A stretch of DNA of 64,000 bases, taken from positions 1 to 64,000 of the forward strand of contig JAFSEB010000080.1 of NCBI GenBank assembly GCA_017435905.1, written 5' to 3'. The DNA is from Clostridia bacterium (GTDB taxonomy: Bacteria; Bacillota; Clostridia; Christensenellales; CAG-138). The position numbers and the translations under genes are program-made. The notes beneath the pieces were generated by a model that saw nothing but the letters and a program-made list of their open reading frames with translations, made no database searches and had not been told where the DNA came from. Shown piece by piece: positions 8,844-16,776 of the stretch; within the stretch, counting starts at the first letter, position 1, and each line of letters begins with the position of its first letter.

Positions 8844-10733
8844 ATGAAAAACACAAACATCAAAAGGCTCATCGTGCTGAGCGTATGTGCGCTGATGGTG
8901 CTGGTGCTTTTCGCTGCCTGCAACGAAAAGACTTCCGGCGACATGAGCAAGCAGTTCAGTGCCATGCAGCAGCAGCTTGAAGCTGCAAAGAAGCAGGGCT
9001 TCATTCCTGAAGACGTCAAGCTTAAGACCCCCCACATCGCCGGTTCGCCCATCTCCATCGGTAAGGCCAGCGAAGAGGAGAATGCTGACGAATTCGTTAT
9101 GCTCTTTAATGCCGTCATCGGCGAATCCACCCTTGTTCCCGTTACCGGGAAGCAGGAATTCACCGCTGTGGCTGTTGTTCCCGAAGGCATGGCGGTTGAC
9201 CACTGGTCCATCAACGGCGAACACTTCCTTTATGAGATCGAAGATACCTTTACCTTTGAAGTAGAGTCTTCCGCTGTGGTGGAAGCTGTGCTGCGCAACG
9301 AGAAGAAGGTCACTTCCATCAATTCCCAGATGTATTTCTTTAATAAGGAAGGAAAAATCGGCGGCGATCCCTTCACTGAGTTCGTGTTTGAAGAGCCCTA
9401 TACGAACCCCCTCACCGGCGGCATCATTTCCAACGGCACCATCACCTTCTACATTGAAGCCACCGTGCCCGAAGGCTGCCGTGTAGGTGCATGGCTGATC
9501 AACGGCGTGCCCTATTACTTTGGCGATCAGCGTTCTTTCGCTGTGGGTTACCTTGATGAGGAGACCGTTTATGAGGTCATTCTGGTCAATAAGGACGGCA
9601 AGCCTGTGGATGCCAACGGTAACCTGATCACCAGCCCCGGCGGCATCAACTCCACCACCCATGGTAACCCCGGCGCCACTCCCAACGGCGGCACCGTTGG
9701 CGGCACCAATGCTACCAGCAGACCCGGTGGCGGCATAAACGCCATTATCATTGGCGTATATCCCAACGACGGTGATGATACCATCATCGGTGAGGACCCC
9801 GGCGATCCCGAAAAGCCCTTCAATCCGGACGATCCCTTCGGCATCGAGGATGATGATGCGGATGATCCCTTCGGCATTGAAGGCGACGAGGATGATCCCC
9901 TCGGCATCGAGGATGATGACGACTTCTTCGACTATATCGATGTAGACATGGGCGAAATAGATCCTGTCGTCAATGAAGACAGCTCTAATACCAATATCAC
10001 CGACAGCAACGGCAGCAACAGCGACGGCACCAACGGCGACGGCACCAATGGCGACGGCACCAACGGCGACGGCACCAACGGCAACGGCACCAACGGCGAT
10101 GGCACCAACGGCGATGGCACCAATGGCGACGGCACCAACGGCGACGGCACCAACGGCGACGGCACCAATGGCGACGGCACCAACGGCGATGGCACCAACG
10201 GCAACGGCACCAACGGCGATGGTTCCAACAATACCACTGCCGATCCCAGCATCGGTTCCAACTCCGGCAGCACTACCAACAATGCTAATACCGGTTCCAG
10301 TTCCAACTCCGGCTCCGGCAAGGATAAGGACAAGGATAAGGATAAGGACAAGGATAACAATTCCTCCAGCAGCTCCGGTTCTCTTGATGGTGGCTATGAC
10401 GATGGCTATGATAATGAAGATGAAGACGATGATGACTTCATCGACTTCACTCCCGAAGGTACCGCTCCTAACAACCCCGGTCCGAGTGCCGGAATCGTTT
10501 ATTACTCTGTCAGCTGCGATAACTGCACGTTCAGCGGCGGCGGTTACAGCGGTGCTACCAGCGGCATGGTTCCTGCCGGCACGAAGATCACTGTTTCCAC
10601 CAGCTATCCCTATTCTATGTACTGGTACGGCGACTATAATGACGGCGACTGGTCGCATCCCAGCAGTAAAAAGAGTTTCTCCTACACGGTCAACAGTGAC
10701 TGCAGCTTTGAATGCAATGCGATCATCAACTGA
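8844..10733 (+). CDS. Lipoprotein with Asn-Gly-Asp-Gly-Thr repeat region
   Basis: 629 residues from the ATG at 8844, chosen because TTGGAGG precedes it and the lipoprotein signal (VLVLFAAC) follows directly; an in-frame ATG at 8793 has no such site. Two related beta modules lie at about residues 85-250 (VAVVPEGMAVDHWSINGEHF and EATVPEGCRVGAWLINGVPY). Then come acidic Asp-rich repeats (DDPFGIE), about fourteen NGDGT/NGNGT units, an Asp/Lys stretch (KDKDKD), and a C-terminal domain with CDNC. The Asp/Asn/Gly repeats resemble calcium-binding or spacer repeats of surface proteins; this is inference. Confidence 0.78.
   Translation: MKNTNIKRLIVLSVCALMVLVLFAACNEKTSGDMSKQFSAMQQQLEAAKKQGFIPEDVKLKTPHIAGSPISIGKASEEENADEFVMLFNAVIGESTLVPVTGKQEFTAVAVVPEGMAVDHWSINGEHFLYEIEDTFTFEVESSAVVEAVLRNEKKVTSINSQMYFFNKEGKIGGDPFTEFVFEEPYTNPLTGGIISNGTITFYIEATVPEGCRVGAWLINGVPYYFGDQRSFAVGYLDEETVYEVILVNKDGKPVDANGNLITSPGGINSTTHGNPGATPNGGTVGGTNATSRPGGGINAIIIGVYPNDGDDTIIGEDPGDPEKPFNPDDPFGIEDDDADDPFGIEGDEDDPLGIEDDDDFFDYIDVDMGEIDPVVNEDSSNTNITDSNGSNSDGTNGDGTNGDGTNGDGTNGNGTNGDGTNGDGTNGDGTNGDGTNGDGTNGDGTNGDGTNGNGTNGDGSNNTTADPSIGSNSGSTTNNANTGSSSNSGSGKDKDKDKDKDKDNNSSSSSGSLDGGYDDGYDNEDEDDDDFIDFTPEGTAPNNPGPSAGIVYYSVSCDNCTFSGGGYSGATSGMVPAGTKITVSTSYPYSMYWYGDYNDGDWSHPSSKKSFSYTVNSDCSFECNAIIN
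10018..10222 (+). repeat. 15-bp coding tandem repeat (NGDGT)
   Basis: About fourteen consecutive 15-bp units GGCGAYGGCACCAAY, with two units reading NGNGT. In-frame copy number could change by slippage without disrupting the gene. It could be mistaken for a satellite, but the units are contiguous and coding. Confidence 0.9.
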
Positions 10734-10752
10734 CCCTTTCACAACTAACAGC

Positions 10753-10784
10753 ATATCCCGCGGCGCATAAGCGCCGCGGGATAT
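10753..10784 (+). terminator. Strong GC hairpin after the repeat lipoprotein
   Basis: ATATCCCGCGGCGC pairs perfectly with GCGCCGCGGGATAT across ATAA. As with the hairpin at 7113, no U-run follows, so the RNA may be stabilised or only partly terminated here. Confidence 0.6.
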
Positions 10785-10854
10785 AAATGCATTTCGTTTC
10801 AGTTCATATTGACGCACAGCATATCCATCAATTCTATATGAAGGAGCATACGCT

Positions 10855-11346
10855 ATGATCATTTTCTCTGCGCTGCCCAAAACCCTTGCGGAATTTGCTT
10901 CCCTGCCGCAGAGGGATCTTTCCAATCCCGAAAACACCTGCGCCCTTTTTATTGCGGCGCTTCATCTTTATACTCTCGATAAAAATGCCGGCGTTGAAGC
11001 GGTCAACATGCTGCGCGGTCCCCGCCCCATGAGCCCCTTTGAGGTGCAGTTCCTGCGTGACCGGCTTATCGATAAACCGTATTTGCCCCTTTCCTATTTT
11101 AACGGTGCTTCCGTACAGAACAACTATACGCCTGCAGTGCCTTACACCCTTGTTTTCAGTCCCGATCCCCGTCCGCAGGATCTTCCTGCCGATTATATGC
11201 GCCTTTATGTGCGCTCTGCCGGTGCGGATTCTCCCCGTGCCATCACGCTGCGCCGCAAAGCAAGCGGCAATGAGTGGTTCCTTTGGGAATATCCTGCCAT
11301 CGTGATGGGTATCCGTGTGCCTGCCGCCGCAGATCCCTGGGCATAA
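10855..11346 (+). CDS. Conserved hypothetical cytoplasmic protein, DUF6935-like
   Basis: 163 residues, no signal peptide or membrane helix. It begins MIIFSALPKTLAEFASLPQR and ends with a segment rich in Arg/Lys/Trp (LRRKASGNEWFLWEYPAIVM). The composition and the closing RRK-x-W-FLWE motif recall Clostridia proteins grouped as DUF6935, but I am not certain. Preceded by GAAGGAG. Its place among lipoprotein genes suggests an accessory role; no activity can be inferred. Confidence 0.6.
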   Translation: MIIFSALPKTLAEFASLPQRDLSNPENTCALFIAALHLYTLDKNAGVEAVNMLRGPRPMSPFEVQFLRDRLIDKPYLPLSYFNGASVQNNYTPAVPYTLVFSPDPRPQDLPADYMRLYVRSAGADSPRAITLRRKASGNEWFLWEYPAIVMGIRVPAAADPWA

Positions 11347-11499
11347 GAACAGGTATACCAAGAGATCGCATCCTTCTGTGGAAGTACCATGTGCCCGGCA
11401 GGCCGCAAGGATCCCTGCTATGGTATTTTGCCGCTTGATGCGGAGCGGATCCGGGCAAATCAGGATGCTTTTGTCTCGTGGGATGTTTAAGGAGGCAAT
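11347..11499. other. Intergenic spacer in the cargo region
   Basis: About 150 bases with no open frame of coding character. It ends in the AAGGAGG site of the next gene. No terminator is evident. Confidence 0.4.
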
Positions 11500-12246
11500 A
11501 TGACGAAGGAGAAAACAAAAACGATGCTGCCGATCATCCTTATCCTGTCCGTGCTTGTGATCATACTGTGCCTTGCAGGCTGTTCAAAAGGAAATAGATA
11601 CAAGGTGGATCTTGACGGCAGCGACTTTTGTTATGAGGGGGTAAAGGCATCCTACCGTGCCGGGGATGATGTGACGCTTTATTATACATTGATCGCCACG
11701 GATACGGATTATTCCTTTTACCTTGACGGCGAGCCTGTCAATTTCGATTATGATGAGAAAAAAGGCTTCGTTATTCGGTTCACCATGCCGGAGCATGATG
11801 TGAAGCTCGAATGCAATGCGAAAGCAAGCATGACTTATGTACCCTCCGGATGGAACGGGGAAGCGGATGTGATGCTGCTTGACTGTTACCGCGAAACCTC
11901 GGCAACAGCGGGGACAGATGCCTATCACAGGCTGGTGATCACCACTACCGATACCCCGGATCAGGTGCGGCTTGATGAGTATATCAAGAAAGAGGGTGGG
12001 GAAGAAACCTGCACGACCACCTATATCCCCTATTGGGTCGCCGATGACTGCCTCGCTCTTGCTTTGGTCTACGACTTTGCCGGTTGGAACGGTATGGAGA
12101 ATGCGGTCAGCACGGATGGTGCAAAAAAGGCCTGCAGCTTCTGGAACGGAGAGGAGCATATCAGCGTATCCACCGAGCATATGCCCGAATGGGGCGAGGA
12201 AAACTTGGATTCTTTGTTTGACACACTGATAAACCATGTGAAATGA
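11500..12246 (+). CDS. Small lipoprotein, paralogue A
   Basis: 248 residues with a signal peptide and lipobox CLAGC. The mature part starts with a FCYEGVKASYRAGDDVTLYY module in which LIATDTDYSFYLDG and RFTMPEHDVKLEC are almost identical to the protein at 13528. The module ending MPEHDVKLEC resembles the bacterial InlB/repeat-type beta domain. The C-terminal half (WNGEADVMLLDCYRE to NHVK) is also conserved between the two. Surface-exposed, function unknown; a diverged tandem duplicate. Confidence 0.78.
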   Translation: MTKEKTKTMLPIILILSVLVIILCLAGCSKGNRYKVDLDGSDFCYEGVKASYRAGDDVTLYYTLIATDTDYSFYLDGEPVNFDYDEKKGFVIRFTMPEHDVKLECNAKASMTYVPSGWNGEADVMLLDCYRETSATAGTDAYHRLVITTTDTPDQVRLDEYIKKEGGEETCTTTYIPYWVADDCLALALVYDFAGWNGMENAVSTDGAKKACSFWNGEEHISVSTEHMPEWGEENLDSLFDTLINHVK

Positions 12247-12298
12247 TGACAGCGGAAACCTGTTTTTGGAAAAAGAGTATAGGGAGGTGCTCGTCAAC

Positions 12299-13372
12299 AT
12301 GCGAACAGCCCTGATCGGTTTTGCTGTTCTGCTGGCTGTCATTGCCTGCTTTTCGGGCTGTTATCCTCCCGAACCTGCATACGGGCAGCAGGATGCCGAC
12401 AGGATCAGCGAAACGGGTGCCGAACTGATGCGGGCCTGGCTGAATGAAAACATGCCGGGTGCCGTGCTGCGCGAATGTACGGCAGCTACGGAGATGTGGA
12501 AGGAAGACCGCAGCGTATATCTGACCGGTTACGCAAGCGGATCTATAGAAGTGAGCGGAGAAACGAAGCACTTTGCTGTTGATACCGTGAATGGCGATGT
12601 GTATTTTGCTATGGATACGGACACGCTGGAAGCGCTCAAGCGTGAAACGGTTGCTTATTTTCTTGAAAACATGGGCATCGATCAGAACTTTGATGGGAAT
12701 CTCTTTTCCTGCAATGTGATGGCACCTGCCCATGGCTTGCAGCAGTTTGACAGCTTCGATTACGGCCTTCCGGCCGGCGTGGAAGATCTGAGAGCCTTTG
12801 TGCGCGATCCGCTATCCCGGCCGCAGATCTGCATCCGTGAATTTCAGATCTCATTGCTTGATGACAGGGACCTTTCCCCTTATGACCTCAAAGCAATGGA
12901 AAAGCTTGAAATAGACTGCGGTCTGCGTGTGGACTATGCAGATATCATTGGCAGCGGAGAGCGCGTAGTCCTTCAAAACAAAGCAGTTCTTTTTACCGAA
13001 TCCGGCTGCTGGCTTAAAGGAGAGGGTTATGAACTCCGGGGCGTTGTCCGCATCCGGGAGGAAAAGCGGGACGCAGCGACAAACGAGATCACCGTAACGG
13101 AACGGCATTTTGACCCACAGGCGGATCTCATTTTCGAAGAAACAAAGAACGGCTTCCGTTTTTCGTTTCCAAATGAGGATTGGAAACAGGGCTTCCGCTT
13201 TTATGCGGATGCGGATTCCGAACTTCTTCGGCATGGTTACGTTTATCGCTTCGGTGATCATGAATCAACCTTAAGCTGGAAAGAACTGCATGACGGTTCT
13301 TATGTCATGATCACAAAAAATCAGAACTATTGTGATTTCAATCTGGACGGAAAGCTGGAGCGGATCGAATAA
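12299..13372 (+). CDS. Lipoprotein lying between two paralogues
   Basis: 357 residues from the ATG at 12299, which follows GGGAGGTG and opens the signal peptide (LLAVIACFSGC lipobox). No recognised domain. The chain is mixed alpha/beta with no cysteine cluster, and the last third repeats aromatic beta strands (GFRFSFPNEDWKQGFRFYAD). It has no clear resemblance to its flanking paralogues, so the pair was either split by this gene or duplicated around it. Confidence 0.72.
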   Translation: MRTALIGFAVLLAVIACFSGCYPPEPAYGQQDADRISETGAELMRAWLNENMPGAVLRECTAATEMWKEDRSVYLTGYASGSIEVSGETKHFAVDTVNGDVYFAMDTDTLEALKRETVAYFLENMGIDQNFDGNLFSCNVMAPAHGLQQFDSFDYGLPAGVEDLRAFVRDPLSRPQICIREFQISLLDDRDLSPYDLKAMEKLEIDCGLRVDYADIIGSGERVVLQNKAVLFTESGCWLKGEGYELRGVVRIREEKRDAATNEITVTERHFDPQADLIFEETKNGFRFSFPNEDWKQGFRFYADADSELLRHGYVYRFGDHESTLSWKELHDGSYVMITKNQNYCDFNLDGKLERIE

Positions 13373-13527
13373 TATAGGCCAATGGATCCGTGAAGGGCTT
13401 GGAGAACGGCCGGATTCTGCCGGAAAAGCAGTTTGTCAGGGGCAGCTTTCATCATTATCGCAGGCGAGATCCTTGTGCGCAGGACCGTTCATTTCCCGGG
13501 GCGTGGAATCAGAGAGGCAACAGAGCA

Positions 13528-14265
13528 ATGGAGAGAAAAGAAATGATGGCAGCTGCTGCAGCGATCGTCTTGATCATGCTGGTCGCTTTTTGCTTATCAG
13601 GCTGCGCCGGAAAACAGTACAAGGTAGATTACTGCGGTGCTGAGTTTTGCTATGAAGGTGCAAAGGAAGCCTACCGGGCAGGGCAGGAAGTGGAGGTTTA
13701 CTTTACGCTGATCGCCACGGATACGGATTATTCCTTTTACCTTGACGGCGAAGTGATCGATTTTGATTACGATGACAGCAAGGGCTATATCATTCGGTTC
13801 ACCATGCCCGCTCATGATGTGAAACTTGAATGCGAAGCGGTGAACAGCATGGAATACGGATCCCTTTTGTGGGAGGGGGAAGCGGATGTGATGCTTCTTG
13901 ATTTATATTGGGCGGAAACTGCAGCCGAAGGCAGCAAGGAAAGCCGGGAATATGTGATCACCACCACCGAGGATCCTGATCAGGTGCGCCTCGATATGTA
14001 TGCCAAAGAAGGTGGGGAAGAAGAGACCTGCACAAGCTTCAGCATCCCCTACGGGAATGCCGATGCGCTTCTCCGCTTCGTTTATGATAACGGTCTTGAT
14101 ACGTGGAACGATCTTGAGGAGTGGGTCAGTATTGACGGCACGCAAACGGTCTGCAAATTCTGGAACGGAGAAGGGCACGTTCGGGTATCCACCGACCGCA
14201 TGCCGGAAGACGGCGAGAAAACGCTGGATGAGTTGTTCAAATTGCTGGAAGGCTGCGTGCAATAG
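13528..14265 (+). CDS. Small lipoprotein, paralogue B
   Basis: About 245 residues from the ATG at 13528; the open frame extends upstream to 13390, but only this start gives a signal peptide with lipobox CLSGC. It shares the YKVD-CGAEFCYEGAKEAYR opening, the LIATDTDYSFYLDG block and the C-terminal EGHVRVSTDRMPE block with the gene at 11500. The Tyr/Asp-rich conserved core may be a ligand-binding beta domain. No partner can be named. Confidence 0.75.
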   Translation: MERKEMMAAAAAIVLIMLVAFCLSGCAGKQYKVDYCGAEFCYEGAKEAYRAGQEVEVYFTLIATDTDYSFYLDGEVIDFDYDDSKGYIIRFTMPAHDVKLECEAVNSMEYGSLLWEGEADVMLLDLYWAETAAEGSKESREYVITTTEDPDQVRLDMYAKEGGEEETCTSFSIPYGNADALLRFVYDNGLDTWNDLEEWVSIDGTQTVCKFWNGEGHVRVSTDRMPEDGEKTLDELFKLLEGCVQ

Positions 14266-14367
14266 CAAATCAGCATTCGACAAACAAAGATGCAGCATTG
14301 TATAATACCATTAGTATTATTGTGAAATAAATCAGCCAATCAAATCATGATGAAAAGGAGAAAAACG

Positions 14368-15135
14368 ATGGGCCTGTTTGACAAAAAGTATTGTGATGTA
14401 TGCGGTGAAAAGATCGGCCTTTTCGGCAACCGCAAGCTGGAAGACGGCAACCTTTGCAAGGAATGTGCAAGCAAGCTTTCCTACTGGTTTGACGACCGCC
14501 GCAACAGCACCGTGGATGAGATCCGTGCACAGCTTGACTACCGCAGCGCCAACCTTGAAAAGGTAAAGAACTTTAACGTCACCCGCAGCTTCGGCCGTAA
14601 TACCAAGCTGCTCCTTGATGAGGATAAGGGTCTTTTCACCGTGGCACGCACCGGCAAGCTTCTGGATGAAAACCCGGATATCCTCGAATATGCGCAGGTC
14701 ACCGGCTGCGATCTTGCCATCGATGAGGACAGGGATGAGGAAATGCGTGAGCTGGAGGACGGTAAGGAAGTCAGCTACAATCCGCCCCGGTATACCTGGC
14801 GCTATAACTTCACCATGACCATTCAGGTCAACCACCCCTATTTTGACGATATGCACTTCAACCTCAATTCCGGCAGCCTTGAGCTTCAGCCGGATTACCG
14901 CAACGCCTTCGCCGCAAGAAGCTTTGATCCCCGTAAGCAGCCGCAGTACCTTGAGTACGTGAAGATGGGCGAGGAGATCAAGGCGGCCTTCACCGCCATC
15001 CGTACGGAGCAGCGTGAAGCGGTAGCCGCAGCCAACGCACCCAAGGTAGCCGTTGTCTGCACCGCCTGCGGTGCTACCACCATGCCGGATGCAAACGGCT
15101 GCTGCGAATACTGCGGCACGCCGGTAAAAAGATAA
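14368..15135 (+). CDS. DUF4428-like zinc-ribbon protein
   Basis: 255 residues from the ATG at 14368, with AAGGAGA before it. The N-terminus is a four-cysteine zinc module (CDVCGEKIGLFGNRKL, then CKEC) typical of DUF4428. The middle is mixed alpha/beta (NTKLLLDEDKGLF, then YTWRYNFTMTIQVNHPYFDD). The C-terminus has a second zinc ribbon (CTACGATTMPDANGCCEYCG). No membrane segment. Such proteins commonly neighbour SPFH proteins with zinc ribbons, as here, and probably work with them in the cytoplasm. Confidence 0.8.
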   Translation: MGLFDKKYCDVCGEKIGLFGNRKLEDGNLCKECASKLSYWFDDRRNSTVDEIRAQLDYRSANLEKVKNFNVTRSFGRNTKLLLDEDKGLFTVARTGKLLDENPDILEYAQVTGCDLAIDEDRDEEMRELEDGKEVSYNPPRYTWRYNFTMTIQVNHPYFDDMHFNLNSGSLELQPDYRNAFAARSFDPRKQPQYLEYVKMGEEIKAAFTAIRTEQREAVAAANAPKVAVVCTACGATTMPDANGCCEYCGTPVKR

Positions 15136-15267
15136 GCAAACCGGTTCAAAGACCTGTTGATCCATGCGAGGGGGTATAGTACCCCCTCGATCTTTCTGCA
15201 AAAAAACGGTCAAACATAGTTTGTCAACTGATTTATGCACAACAGGGCAGCAGAGGAGAGGGTATTA

Positions 15268-16359
15268 ATGGGAATTATAAAAGCAGGCATGGGTGCCATC
15301 CGCGGTGCAGCAGCCGATCAATGGAAAGAAGCGTTTTTTGCCGGCGAAATGGGCAGCGAGACCCTGATGATCCGGGCACAAAGGATGGCGGGGCAGCGCA
15401 GCGAAAACGGAGGCAGCAGCGGCGTTATCACGGATGGCTCCACTATTGCTGTCGGCGAAGGCGAATGTGCCATTGCTACCGAAGGCGGCAAGATCATTGG
15501 CATTTATGATCAGCCCGGAGAACATACTTTCAAAAGCAACCGGAGCAAGGGCGTATTCGGCGGCGGTCTCGGGGCGTTTGCAAAAGATGTAGGGCAGCGG
15601 ATCGCCTTCGGCGGCGATGTGGCGATCACCCAGCGGCTGTATTATATCAACACAAAAGAGCTGACAGGCGGCGCCATCCGGGCTATCGGCATTCCCCTGC
15701 GCTATAAAGATGAAGTGACGGGGCTGGATATGGATGGCGGCATCAGCTGCTATGGCAGCTACACATTCCGCATTGCGGATCCCGAGCTGTTTTTTAAAGC
15801 TGCCATACGTTCTCAGGTCGCCCGTTACCGCATGGATCTGCTGAAACAAATGGATGCGGAAGTGCTGACGGCACTTGCACCCGCACTGGCGCAAATGACG
15901 GAAAAAGGCATTCGCCCCAATGAACTGCCGCAGCATGCGGAAGTATTGTGCGAAAAGCTCCGGCAGGTTATGAACGACAAATGGAGCGGCCTTCGGGGGA
16001 TCGAGGTGTTTTCCGTCGGGCTTGAATCTGTTACGGTGCTCGATGCCAGTATGCTTCGTGATTTGCAGCAAACGGCTGTTTTGCAGGACCAGGCCATGGC
16101 CGGGGCGCACATTGTCGGTGCGGCGGCAGATGCTGTGCGTGCAGCAGCTTCCAACCGTGCAGGCGCATCTGCCCTTGTTGCTGCAATATTAGGCAAACCA
16201 TCCGCTCAGCAAACCCGGTGGAAATGCAAATGCGGCACCGAAAACAGCGGAAAATTCTGCGTGGAATGCGGGGCTGCAAAGACGGAAGAATGGGTCTGCA
16301 GCTGCGGCACGACCAATCAAGGTAAGTTCTGCACAGATTGCGGAAAAAAGCGTCTTTGA
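15268..16359 (+). CDS. SPFH-domain protein with two C-terminal zinc ribbons
   Basis: 363 residues from the ATG at 15268 (GAGGAGAG site). The N-terminal two-thirds is an SPFH/virion-core-like domain of the YdjI type: VITDGSTIAVGEGECAI, then an IYDQPGEHTF loop and a CYGSYTFRIADPELFFK core. The C-terminus carries two zinc ribbons (CKCGTENSGKFCVECG and CSCGTTNQGKFCTDCG). In Bacillus subtilis a comparable protein sits in the pspA-ydjGHI envelope-stress operon. Here it is last in the cargo before the recombinase. Membrane association is expected through the SPFH scaffold rather than a helix. Confidence 0.82.
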   Translation: MGIIKAGMGAIRGAAADQWKEAFFAGEMGSETLMIRAQRMAGQRSENGGSSGVITDGSTIAVGEGECAIATEGGKIIGIYDQPGEHTFKSNRSKGVFGGGLGAFAKDVGQRIAFGGDVAITQRLYYINTKELTGGAIRAIGIPLRYKDEVTGLDMDGGISCYGSYTFRIADPELFFKAAIRSQVARYRMDLLKQMDAEVLTALAPALAQMTEKGIRPNELPQHAEVLCEKLRQVMNDKWSGLRGIEVFSVGLESVTVLDASMLRDLQQTAVLQDQAMAGAHIVGAAADAVRAAASNRAGASALVAAILGKPSAQQTRWKCKCGTENSGKFCVECGAAKTEEWVCSCGTTNQGKFCTDCGKKRL

Positions 16360-16440
16360 GCAGAATCCTGATATTCTGATCATCACGATGATCGGATAGA
16401 TGTTTCAAAACGAATAAAAGCAGAAAGCTTATACAGTATT

Positions 16441-16477
16441 GCGCCTGTCGGAGTTCCCGGCAGGCGTGTTTTGCTTT
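16441..16477 (+). terminator. Terminator between cargo and recombinase
   Basis: CGCCTGTCGG pairs with CCGGCAGGCG around a short loop, followed by TGTTTTGCTTT. It separates cargo transcription from the recombination module. Confidence 0.65.
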
Positions 16478-16496
16478 GTAAGTGCCCCAAGGGAGC

Positions 16497-16524
16497 ATAG
16501 CGGACACGCCGGTTTTCATAATGT
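16497..16524 (+). promoter_or_regulatory. Possible Sigma-E/K-like promoter before the recombinase
   Basis: GCATAG (ATA at 16497-16499) is followed after 17 bases by CATAATGT (16517-16524). This loosely fits a mother-cell Sigma-E pattern (ATA, then CATACAnT), whereas no good TTGACA/TATAAT pair is present in this gap. It suggests, but does not prove, sporulation-linked expression. Confidence 0.3.
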
Positions 16525-16559
16525 GTAGAAACGAATTCTATATGGAGGTGTCGAATTAA

Positions 16560-16709
16560 ATGGAATCTCTCGAAAAAGAAAAGCTTTGCACCAGCGTGTT
16601 CAAAGACGGCAGCGATGCCACAACAAAAGATAAACTCACGCAGAAATGGATCGAGCTCATCAACCTCCTTGAAAAGGACAAACCGGTAAAAGCATTGCAA
16701 CAGCCGTGA
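16560..16709 (+). CDS. 49-residue protein upstream of the recombinase; candidate directionality factor
   Basis: Starts at the ATG of 16560 after a good GGAGGTG site and ends 67 bases before the recombinase start. The sequence is charged and helical (MESLEKEKLCTSVF, then TQKWIELINLLEKDK), with no signal peptide. Similar short frames often precede serine recombinases in gut Clostridia. Recombination directionality factors of serine integrases are usually small and encoded near int, so this is the best candidate in the element. There is no direct evidence of function. Confidence 0.6.
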   Translation: MESLEKEKLCTSVFKDGSDATTKDKLTQKWIELINLLEKDKPVKALQQP

Positions 16710-16776
16710 TAAGTCATTTCTTTCATATTACTATAGCAGAAAATAGCTTGTTCTGTCTCTGCAAGGAGATGTGAAC

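Noticed and set aside
10018-10222. Regular short repeats considered as a CRISPR array
   Set aside because: Units are contiguous 15-bp codon repeats with no spacers; no cas genes in the window.
8772-10937. 721-codon minus-strand open frame
   Set aside because: Antisense to the NGDGT-repeat lipoprotein; the apparent GAVAVGAVAI repeat is only the complement of that repeat.
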